Positions 1-6,421 of a stretch of DNA of 12,504 bases are shown here, piece after piece. The notes under the pieces are model-generated. The model was not told the origin of the DNA, did no database searches, and saw only the letters and a list, made by a program, of their open reading frames with translations. Origin of the DNA: Polyangiaceae bacterium (GTDB lineage Bacteria; Myxococcota_A; Polyangia; Polyangiales; Polyangiaceae). Position numbers and translations under genes: made by a program. The stretch spans positions 1 through 12,504 of the forward strand of contig JAICXU010000029.1 in NCBI GenBank assembly GCA_025934595.1, given 5' to 3'. Each line of letters opens with the position of its first letter. The stretch's first letter is position 1.

Positions 1-617
1 CCCGCCGCGTCCGTCTCCGTCGAGCCCGCAGCGATGCCGGAATTCGCGGAAAACATCACGCCATCGAATCCAACGCCGGAAGAAGCTCTCCCCTCCTGAT
101 CCACGATCGAGTGGCGGTGCGATTTCAACTCGTCTGCTTCGAGAGTACCCACGTTGTCACCTGCGTTGCCCCCGACGTTCATCGTCGTGCGCGTCGCGTT
201 GTCCGGGTCGCGCCCGGCGTCGCCGTCGACACCGCGAAGAAAGCGACCCCGCAAATCAGGCAGGTTGAACGTCGTCGTGCCGTCGCCCTCGCCGAAATTC
301 ACGCCGACCGCCGCGAAGAGATCGGCATATGTCGCCCGGCTCACTTCCGCGCCGTCGCAGAATAGCCACCCGTTTGGTGCGGGACCTCCCGTCGTGCCGA
401 CAGGTCCGCCATACGCGACGATGACGCCTGGTGGCGCGAGAGCCGTGGCGCCCGGAGCGCCCGGAGCGCCGGCTTCGCCAGGCGATCCTTGAGGACCTGC
501 GGGACCTGCAACTCCCGGAGGGCCAGGCTCGTCCGTTCCCTGAGGACTGCTGCACGCCACGACGATTGCCATCGCAACAACACACGTTGCCGCCGCCCAC
601 CGGTGATAGTTAGTCAT
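1..617 (-). CDS. Collagen-like, phage-tail-collar-domain lipoprotein (3' end outside window)
   Basis: An open frame of 205 codons runs from ATG at 617 off the left edge, so the C-terminus is missing. Residues 1-22 form a lipoprotein signal with a V-V-A-C lipobox (Cys22). Residues 32-58 are nine uninterrupted Gly-X-Y triplets rich in GAP, GPP and GPA, a short collagen-like stalk. Residues 63-135 match the phage tail collar family (PF07484): NGWLFCDG at 82-89, then TTTFNLPDLRGRFLRGVDG at 114-132. An H-x-H pair (KSHRH, 165-169) resembles the metal-binding HxH of tail-fibre and related 'microcystin-dependent' proteins. The start is supported by GGGAG five bases upstream. Family knowledge suggests a trimeric, outward-facing fibre-like surface protein, but the ligand and role are unknown. 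Codon third positions are less GC-biased in the triplet region than in neighbouring genes, which could mean acquisition or simply Pro/Gly composition. Nothing else phage-like is nearby. Confidence 0.85.
   Translation of the reverse strand, partial: MTNYHRWAAATCVVAMAIVVACSSPQGTDEPGPPGVAGPAGPQGSPGEAGAPGAPGATALAPPGVIVAYGGPVGTTGGPAPNGWLFCDGAEVSRATYADLFAAVGVNFGEGDGTTTFNLPDLRGRFLRGVDGDAGRDPDNATRTTMNVGGNAGDNVGTLEADELKSHRHSIVDQEGRASSGVGFDGVMFSANSGIAAGSTETDAA
444..524 (-). repeat. Collagen-like Gly-X-Y triplet repeat (nine triplets)
   Basis: This stretch encodes residues 32-58 of the tail-collar lipoprotein, nine consecutive Gly-X-Y triplets with frequent Pro or Ala at X and Y. The DNA repeat is imperfect (mixed GGC, GGA and GGT glycine codons). 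It sits between the lipid anchor and the collar domain, where a trimerising stalk would be expected. Confidence 0.85.
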
Positions 618-864
618 GCTCGCTCCCGTGGGGAGCAGGTATAGCTTCCCCCATTCTCTCAACAGATAGCGCGCTTCTTGGCGGGCAGGTAAACATTCTC
701 ACCGCAACGATCGCTTGGAGATTGAAGAGAGAGAAGATGCTCGAGCAAGAATTTAGGTTCTTAAATCGGAGCGACGTTCGGTTGCTTTCCGCAAGCGCAC
801 TCACACTATCCATCGCGTCAGTGCGACATCCACATCTTTGGAGCGCCCCCCACGCAGTCCGACC
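618..864. other. Intergenic region, less GC-rich, with inverted repeats
   Basis: This 247-bp gap lies between the end of the membrane-protein gene and the start of the collar lipoprotein, and should hold the latter's promoter. It is visibly less GC-rich than the coding DNA. It contains two overlapping, mutually exclusive inverted repeats near 747-766 (AAGAA/TTCTT and ATTTA/TAAAT). A 6-bp stem (CGCACT at 796-801, AGTGCG at 820-825) has an 18-base loop. No intrinsic terminator with a T-run follows the membrane-protein stop, and no convincing gene is seen. Confidence 0.5.
622..636 (-). promoter_or_regulatory. Hairpin overlapping the ribosome binding site of the collar lipoprotein
   Basis: On the minus strand the bases before the ATG at 617 read GCTCCC-CAC-GGGAGC-GAGC-ATG: a perfect 6-bp stem with a 3-base loop. 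The 3' arm contains GGGAG, the only Shine-Dalgarno-like sequence, five bases from the start codon. A TATACC hexamer at 643-638 lies just upstream and could be a -10 element, which would put the hairpin at the extreme 5' end of the mRNA. The pairing is visible in the sequence; translational control is inference. Confidence 0.4.
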
Positions 865-2955
865 TTAAGGCGCATCCGGTATCTCATAGATCGTGACGCC
901 TTCGCCCTCGTATTGGGGCGTTAACCCGAGCTGGCGCTCCACTAGGTAGTGCGATTCTTCCGAGGGCTGCACGATGTACTTAACATGAAGATCCCAAAGG
1001 TGTTGGAGCGCCTGCGCTCGAGTCAGCGCCGTGTCCTTTCGCGTGAAATGCACCCAGCCCGAAAAGCCGCCGGGCACCTCCTGCTTTCCCAACACTCGCA
1101 GATCTTCGCCGGGAGGCGCCCACATCACACGAAGAACGGCGTCGCCTTCGTCTTGTTCGTAGTGTACGGAGATCTCATGCTCGCCAGGTGTGAGGCTCAC
1201 GGTTTTAGTACGCTCTTCCGCTGCGTGCCGGCCGCTGTCGTCCACGACGCGGTGGCCGTCGATCGAGAGCACGGCGGCGTCGTCGGAGAGAACCCGGAAC
1301 TCGGTCGGGCCGCCCGTGTCGACGCGAAGCTTGCCATGGAGATCGAACGAAAAGTGGATGCGTTCGGCGCCGTCGACGACGCGCTCGTGGAAGGGGAAGT
1401 CGAGCTCGTCCGCTTGGAACGGTGCGGTGTGTTTCGGCGGGATCCCCGTGCGAAGCGGACCTGCGATGGGATCGGCGTCGATCTCCTTCTGAAAGCGCAC
1501 GGGCTGGCGCGAGATGTAACCCTCGAAGATGGGGTGTTGGTGCAGCATCTGATGCCACAAGTGACGGACGTCCCGGCAGGCGTCGAGCACGGCGAACGGC
1601 CGCGGGTCCGCCGCCCACTTCGCGAACGGCGCCGGCTTCGGGAACGTCCCCATCTCGAACGATCTCGGCATGTGCTCGAGCACGGCAAGCGCGCCGAGCG
1701 GAAAAAGCCAACGCCATCCGAACCGGCGATGGAGCGCATCGAGCGAAGGAGCGAGCGCGGCCGCGAGCGCGAACGTCGCCACGAATGCGAAACGAACCGG
1801 CACACCCATGAAGTCCAGCAAGGGCATCGCGCGCGTGAGCCACACATAAGGTAGCCCGTTTTCGATGACGGTCCTTCCGCCGACGTGCAGCTCCGGCCCG
1901 AGCGAAAAGACGATGCCCACCGCCGCGAGAAGCACATAGGTTCCCGCGCGCGGCGCCCGCAACGCGACTCCGGTCAGCGCAAAAAGGATCAGCAACGCGC
2001 CGAGATACGAGCCGTTCTCTCCGTCGTTGCCCGTCCACCGCTCGTGACGATGGGAAAATTCACCGAGCTTCTGCACGGCGTTCGGAAACACGAACGACTC
2101 GGCGTCGGCCTCGTAAACCGCGGCGTTGTGCGACCCTTCGTAAGGCTCGCGCGCTCGTTCGCGCACCATGGCGATCCCGAGCGGACCGATGAGCGCGAGA
2201 AAGACGGCGCACAGGAGCACCGCGCGCGGAGCGAAAGCAACGAAGCCTCGCGCATGCTCTTTCACCATCCACACGATGACGATGCCTGCGGAGATGAGGA
2301 ATGCGTCGACCAAGTAGTACCAGCTCGCGAGCGCGGCGAGCGTGAGGAACACTCCAGCGGCGACAGGCCATCGCCACGACCGGCTCCGGAGCATTTGCCA
2401 GAGGGCCAGCACATAGAGCGGCACCCACTGCATGGACATGAGCTGCAGGTGACCGAGCGCGTGCGTGAAGTGATAGGTCGAAAACGAATAGGCGCAGCCC
2501 GAGAGGAATGCGGCCGGCTTCGAGGCGCCGCACCCGCGACCGAGCGCATACATGGCGACCGCGCTGCTGAAGAAGGTCCAAAGCGCGACGAGGTTGTACG
2601 CGCGCATCGGACCGAGCGGACCCAATAGGAGCGCGCCCACCAGGGCATCGGGCAAGTCGAACGTTTGAAACACGAGCGACGTGCCGCCCGGATGCCACAG
2701 GTCGTGCGTATAAAATGGATTCTGGTGGGTTGCGATCGCGCGGCGAAGCCACGCCATGTTCCACAAATTCTGCCAAGCGTCGTCGCCTTGATGCCCCGCG
2801 AGCGCAGTCGAGAAGTGCGCGGCGAGGGGCCATGTGAACGCGATCGTGAGAGGAAGATAGATGGCCACCCACGGCGCTTCGGCGCGAATCACAGCTCGAA
2901 TCGCGCGAAGGCGTGACGAGAGCGCGGAACGGAAGGGCGACGTTCCGGGATTCAC
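865..2955 (-). CDS. GT-C-like multi-pass membrane protein with inserted PA14-like domain
   Basis: From GTG 2955 the protein has 696 residues. Residues 28-430 hold roughly ten hydrophobic segments (for example 28-48, 105-136, 148-188, 197-231, 240-262, 317-350, 387-425). The first luminal/periplasmic loop has GDDAWQNLWNMAW (57-69), like the acidic loop of PMT/YfhO-type GT-C glycosyltransferases. The soluble C-terminal part has HPIFEGYISRQP (474-485) and a final segment (650-693) typical of those membrane proteins. Between them, 531-617 matches a PA14 domain: SDDAAVLSIDGHRVVDD (557-573), then LTPGEHEISVHYE. GTG 2955 follows the transketolase stop by 11 bp; it has only a weak ribosome site, and GTG 2892 is an alternative. 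The reading frame stays open upstream, but that stretch lies in the transketolase gene and is out of its frame. Likely transfers or handles an envelope glycan; donor and acceptor are unknown. Confidence 0.8.
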   Translation of the reverse strand: MNPGTSPFRSALSSRLRAIRAVIRAEAPWVAIYLPLTIAFTWPLAAHFSTALAGHQGDDAWQNLWNMAWLRRAIATHQNPFYTHDLWHPGGTSLVFQTFDLPDALVGALLLGPLGPMRAYNLVALWTFFSSAVAMYALGRGCGASKPAAFLSGCAYSFSTYHFTHALGHLQLMSMQWVPLYVLALWQMLRSRSWRWPVAAGVFLTLAALASWYYLVDAFLISAGIVIVWMVKEHARGFVAFAPRAVLLCAVFLALIGPLGIAMVRERAREPYEGSHNAAVYEADAESFVFPNAVQKLGEFSHRHERWTGNDGENGSYLGALLILFALTGVALRAPRAGTYVLLAAVGIVFSLGPELHVGGRTVIENGLPYVWLTRAMPLLDFMGVPVRFAFVATFALAAALAPSLDALHRRFGWRWLFPLGALAVLEHMPRSFEMGTFPKPAPFAKWAADPRPFAVLDACRDVRHLWHQMLHQHPIFEGYISRQPVRFQKEIDADPIAGPLRTGIPPKHTAPFQADELDFPFHERVVDGAERIHFSFDLHGKLRVDTGGPTEFRVLSDDAAVLSIDGHRVVDDSGRHAAEERTKTVSLTPGEHEISVHYEQDEGDAVLRVMWAPPGEDLRVLGKQEVPGGFSGWVHFTRKDTALTRAQALQHLWDLHVKYIVQPSEESHYLVERQLGLTPQYEGEGVTIYEIPDAP

Positions 2956-2966
2956 AGGCTCTGGTT

Positions 2967-3971
2967 CTACCGCGTACTCACCCGCTTCACAGCTAGGATG
3001 ATCGCCTTTGCGCTCATTCCAAAGAGCTCGATCAGCTCCTTCGGCGAGCCCGATTGCCCGAACTTGTCGCGCACGCCGACGAGCTCCTGCGGCACGGGCA
3101 TGCGCTGCACGAGCAGCTCCGCCACCGCGGATCCCATGCCGCCGGCGATCTGATGCTCTTCGACGGTGACGACGCGCGGTGCGCGCTTCACGGCAGCGAG
3201 GATCGTCTCCTCGTCGAGCGGCTTCACGGTCGACAAATTCACGACGATCGTTCCGATGCCGCCGGTGGCGAGCTCGCGCGCGGCCTGCAACGCTTGATGG
3301 AGCAGCGCGCCCGTCGCGATGATCGTGACGCGCGGCGCTACGGCCGGCGTGGCGCGCGCTCCGTCCCAATAGACGCGTGCCTTGCCGATTTCGAACGGCG
3401 ATGCGTCGGTCGTGATGACCGGCGTTTTTTCGCGCGCGAGCCTCACGTAGACCGGCGTCGTGGTCTTCGCCGCGGCCACGGTCGCCTTGCGCGCCTCGAT
3501 CGCGTCGCAAGGAGAAATCACGACCATGCGCGGCACGACGCGCGTGATGGCGATGTCCTCGATGGCCTGATGCGTGCCGCCGTCGGGGCCGACCGACACG
3601 CCCGCGTGCGATCCCGCGATCTTCACGGGGCGATCGTTGTAACAAATCGTGGTTCGAATCTGCTCCCAGTTCCGGCCCGGGCTGAACATCGCGTAGGAGG
3701 TGAGGAACGGGATCTTGCCCATCGCCGCCATTCCGCTCGCGACGCCCGCGAGATTTTGTTCGGCGACGCCGAGCTCGACGAATCGCTTCGGAAACTTCTT
3801 CTTGAACTCGGACATGTGCGTCGACTCGGTGAGATCCGCGCAGAGCCCGACGACTCTCTCGTCGGCCTCGGCCGCGAGCACGAGGCCGTCACCGAATCCT
3901 TTTCGAATCGCCACTTGCTCGACGTCGTTGTCGAAGATGTGCGGGTTCAGATTTTCCTCGGGGACGATCAT
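2967..3971 (-). CDS. Transketolase, C-terminal subunit (split enzyme)
   Basis: This 334-residue protein carries the pyrimidine-binding and C-terminal domains of transketolase. The catalytic glutamate is E71 in GVAEQN. Conserved pieces include CADLTES (44-50), TSYAMF (91-96), HAGVSVGPDGGTHQAIED (122-139) and VEEHQIAGGMGSAVAE (270-285). It must pair with the upstream subunit to build the thiamine-diphosphate site and transfer two-carbon ketol units in the pentose phosphate pathway. Its ATG overlaps the TGA of the upstream gene in ATGA, a sign of translational coupling. GAGG seven bases before the ATG, inside the upstream gene, is a good ribosome site. The two-gene form is known from archaea and scattered bacteria. 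A 1-deoxyxylulose-5-phosphate synthase is less likely, because that enzyme is a single ~600-residue chain. Confidence 0.93.
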   Translation of the reverse strand: MIVPEENLNPHIFDNDVEQVAIRKGFGDGLVLAAEADERVVGLCADLTESTHMSEFKKKFPKRFVELGVAEQNLAGVASGMAAMGKIPFLTSYAMFSPGRNWEQIRTTICYNDRPVKIAGSHAGVSVGPDGGTHQAIEDIAITRVVPRMVVISPCDAIEARKATVAAAKTTTPVYVRLAREKTPVITTDASPFEIGKARVYWDGARATPAVAPRVTIIATGALLHQALQAARELATGGIGTIVVNLSTVKPLDEETILAAVKRAPRVVTVEEHQIAGGMGSAVAELLVQRMPVPQELVGVRDKFGQSGSPKELIELFGMSAKAIILAVKRVSTR

Positions 3972-4843
3972 GACGACGCCTCGTGCTCTCCCGTGATCTT
4001 GCCGCCCAGCGTACGCAGCTCATCGAGCGCCATCTTCGCCTGCTCTTCGTTCGGCGGCGTTCCGTGCCATTTGTAATCGCGCTCGAACTCCTTCACGCCC
4101 TTTCCCGGAATCGTGTGCGCGAGGATCAAGGTCGGCTTCTCGAACACCGCCGCGGCCGCGCGCACGGCGCCGTCGATGGCGCGGAAATCGTGGCCGTCGA
4201 TCTCGATGACGTGCCAGTTCCACGCGCGCCATTTGTCGGCGAGCGGCTCGAGCGGCATGATGTCTTCCGTGAAGCCGTCGATCTGGATGTTGTTGCGATC
4301 GATCAGCGCGGTGAGATTGCGCAATCGATTTTTCCCGCCGAGCATGCCGGCTTCCCACGTGGCGCCGCATTCTTGCTCACCGTCCGACATGAGACAGTAG
4401 ATGCGGTGGTCGCCCTCTTTGCCGTCGATCCGATCGGCGAGCGCCATGCCTACCGCCTGCGACAATCCCGAACCGAGAGGTCCCGAGCTCGTCTCGAGCC
4501 CCGGCAGCCATTCGCGATGGGGATGTCCTTGCAGTCGTGAGCCGAGCTTGCGCAGCGTCTGGAGCTCCTCGATCGGGAAGTAGCCCGCGTGCGCCATCGC
4601 CGCGTAGAGCACCGGACAGATGTGTCCGTTGGAGAGCACGAGACGATCGCGATCGGGCCACGAGGGGTTCTTCGGATCGTGCTTGAGACCGTGCATGTAG
4701 AGATACGTGAAGATGTCGGCCATGCCCAACGGGCCGGCGGTGTGGCCGCTGCCCGCGGCGAGGAGCATCGTGATGATGGATTCGCGGACCTGGTTCGCGG
4801 TCGCCTCGAGCCGCTGAATCGTTTCGTCATCGAGCTCCAACAT
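3968..4843 (-). CDS. Transketolase, N-terminal (thiamine-diphosphate-binding) subunit
   Basis: The 291-residue protein is the PP-binding half of transketolase. It has the thiamine-diphosphate/Mg motif beginning SDGE (153-156; D154) and ending DRNN (182-185; N184/N185). Expected active-site histidines are H34 (GSGH), H74 (SNGH), H107 (QGHPH) and H260 (KWHG). The segment GPLGSGLSQAVGMALA (121-136) is also typical. The variant GHTAGPLGMAD replaces the GHPGGSLS of one-chain transketolases, as I recall for other split enzymes. No Shine-Dalgarno precedes the ATG; instead CATACT ends six bases upstream, hinting at a leaderless transcript. The gene lies 90 bp after the hydrolase and overlaps the partner subunit, so the two subunits should be made in equal amounts. 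Confidence 0.93.
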   Translation of the reverse strand: MLELDDETIQRLEATANQVRESIITMLLAAGSGHTAGPLGMADIFTYLYMHGLKHDPKNPSWPDRDRLVLSNGHICPVLYAAMAHAGYFPIEELQTLRKLGSRLQGHPHREWLPGLETSSGPLGSGLSQAVGMALADRIDGKEGDHRIYCLMSDGEQECGATWEAGMLGGKNRLRNLTALIDRNNIQIDGFTEDIMPLEPLADKWRAWNWHVIEIDGHDFRAIDGAVRAAAAVFEKPTLILAHTIPGKGVKEFERDYKWHGTPPNEEQAKMALDELRTLGGKITGEHEASS

Positions 4844-4849
4844 GACCCG

Positions 4850-4855
4850 AGTATG
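4850..4855 (-). promoter_or_regulatory. Candidate -10 element (CATACT) for a leaderless transketolase transcript
   Basis: Reading toward the transketolase start, CATACT is followed by six bases and then ATG at 4843. A weak TTCCTC lies 17 bases upstream at 4878-4873. Transcription would begin at or next to the A of the start codon, which fits the lack of a ribosome binding site. The same hexamer-to-start spacing recurs at 7751-7756 and 9490-9495. Confidence 0.3.
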
Positions 4856-4933
4856 CCAGCGCCCTATCGCACGAGGAATCCGCGACGCGATCTTTTTCGG
4901 GCTGAGCTTGATGAACCGACAGGCGGAGATCGT

Positions 4934-6400
4934 TCAGGGCGGCGTCGCGCGACACGTGACGGGATCGGCGAGCTGACAATCGATCGCCGAATCGGGCGTT
5001 TTTCCGGCGAAACGATCGCGCGCAAAATCCACGATTTCAGGTAGCGCCCACGCCGTCACCTTGGTGTGGCTCGCGCCCGCGCATTCCAAAAATTGCATGT
5101 GCATCCCTTGTCCGCACAGAGTTTGGAATGCGACGCGTTCGGTCGGCGTGCTCACGAGCGTGTCGCTCTCGCCGAGCACGAACAAGATCCCGTAGCCCGG
5201 AGCCGTCGATGCGCGTCGTGCGATCGTCGTCGTCGTGAGGCCGTTCTTCGACACGAGACATCCCCACGGATCGTCGCTCACGATTCCCGCATCCGACGCG
5301 CCCGCCGCGAGCAGCTGCGACGTGAAAATCTGATCGAGCGATTTGCCGTCGAGGAGCCCGCTCGGGTCGCAGGATTGCGCCATCGCATCGGGCACGTCGA
5401 CGTCGAGCGGCGGAACGAGCGCTTGCGACAAGACCCCGCGCGTGCCGTACCAATCGCTCGATGCCGCAAAAAACGCCGCCGCATTTTCGCTCGCCGGAAC
5501 ATCTTGTGTGAGCGCGCGGTTCGTTTCGCCCACGAGATCCGCGGGCGGCACGGTGGCGATGACGCCGTCCGACTCCAGCTCCGGCGCATAATACGGTGCG
5601 AGGCGATCGATCCAGAGCGCAGCGAGCCCGCCTTGCGATCCACCGAGCGTCACGAATCGCTTGCTCGCGCACACGCCTTCGGGCCGCGCGTCGACGAGCT
5701 TTTGCGCCGCGCGCACCGCATCGAGTGACGCGATCGCCGTCGGCTGCGCGACCAAGTACGGGTGCAAAAATCCGGTCGGACCTTCGAGCGCGCGCAGGCC
5801 GATGTAATCCGGCGCGACGACGATGTAGCCGAGCGCGGCAAGCGCAGAGATGAGGGGCCGCGCGTTCGGATCCGACGAAGGCGCGCACGAATCGGTAAAG
5901 CCCGCCGTGCCGTGCAAGACGAGGAGCGTGTCGTACGAGGTTTGCGTCGTGGCGCCGGAAGGAAAGGCGATGAGCCCCGAAGCGTCGATGCTCGCGCCGC
6001 GATCTTGCGTCTTGTATGCGAATTGCTCGACGGTGACGTCGAGGAGCGGGCCCGTTTGCGTGACGCCCGATGCGGCGACGAGCAGCGACAGGCTTCCTCC
6101 GGTGGACGACTGCTCGTTCGCGGTTTGGGTGACGTCGCCGAGTGAGGGATCCGAAATCCACGCGAACGCGGGTTGTCCGCACTCGGACGCATTTTCGGCG
6201 AGCCCTCCCGTGTCCGATGCGACCGCCGGCGTCGTCGTGGGGCACGACTTCGCGACGGCGCCGTCCGCGGTCGTGGTCGATTCGTCGCCGGCTCCGGCTT
6301 CTTGCGATGCGCTTTCGCCGTCCGACGAGGACGACGAGCATGACGCGCCCGCGAAAGCCATCGACGAAACGATACCGAGGACGATTGAGAGGCGACGCAT
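4934..6400 (-). CDS. Lipoprotein-type alpha/beta hydrolase (secretory-lipase-like)
   Basis: The 488-residue protein begins with a lipoprotein signal (MRR, hydrophobic stretch, then G-A-S-C with Cys21) and a Ser/Glu/Ala/Thr-rich linker to about residue 50. The alpha/beta-hydrolase fold follows. HG (163-164) supplies the oxyanion-hole region, PDYIGL at 197-202 follows a predicted core strand, and GGSQGG at 253-258 is the nucleophile elbow with Ser255. Asp413 (LGESDTL) and His445 (GASHTK) complete a plausible triad in the correct order. It resembles secretory lipases/acyl-ester hydrolases (LIP, PF03583). Several cysteines (53, 74, 172, 244, 344, 381, 429, 440) suggest disulfides and an exported location. 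It starts 21 bp after the ferritin-fusion gene, so the two are probably co-transcribed; the ribosome site is weak. Substrate unknown: lipid ester, peptide or xenobiotic ester are all possible. Confidence 0.82.
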   Translation of the reverse strand: MRRLSIVLGIVSSMAFAGASCSSSSSDGESASQEAGAGDESTTTADGAVAKSCPTTTPAVASDTGGLAENASECGQPAFAWISDPSLGDVTQTANEQSSTGGSLSLLVAASGVTQTGPLLDVTVEQFAYKTQDRGASIDASGLIAFPSGATTQTSYDTLLVLHGTAGFTDSCAPSSDPNARPLISALAALGYIVVAPDYIGLRALEGPTGFLHPYLVAQPTAIASLDAVRAAQKLVDARPEGVCASKRFVTLGGSQGGLAALWIDRLAPYYAPELESDGVIATVPPADLVGETNRALTQDVPASENAAAFFAASSDWYGTRGVLSQALVPPLDVDVPDAMAQSCDPSGLLDGKSLDQIFTSQLLAAGASDAGIVSDDPWGCLVSKNGLTTTTIARRASTAPGYGILFVLGESDTLVSTPTERVAFQTLCGQGMHMQFLECAGASHTKVTAWALPEIVDFARDRFAGKTPDSAIDCQLADPVTCRATPP

Positions 6401-6421
6401 GCCCCGCGTCTTACTTCTTTT

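Noticed and set aside
1..617. A prophage or tail-like secretion remnant, suggested by the tail collar domain
   Set aside because: The protein carries a lipobox and collagen repeats, and no tail, baseplate, lysis or integrase gene is in the window. The possibility remains open only to the left of the edge.
610..813. A 67-residue minus-strand frame in the left intergenic gap
   Set aside because: It overlaps the start of the collar lipoprotein, has no ribosome site and covers the likely promoter region.
2956..3645. Upstream extension of the membrane-protein frame to an ATG near 3645
   Set aside because: This stretch lies entirely inside the transketolase C-terminal gene, in a different frame, and encodes an Arg/His-rich sequence with no family resemblance. 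The real start must lie after the transketolase stop.
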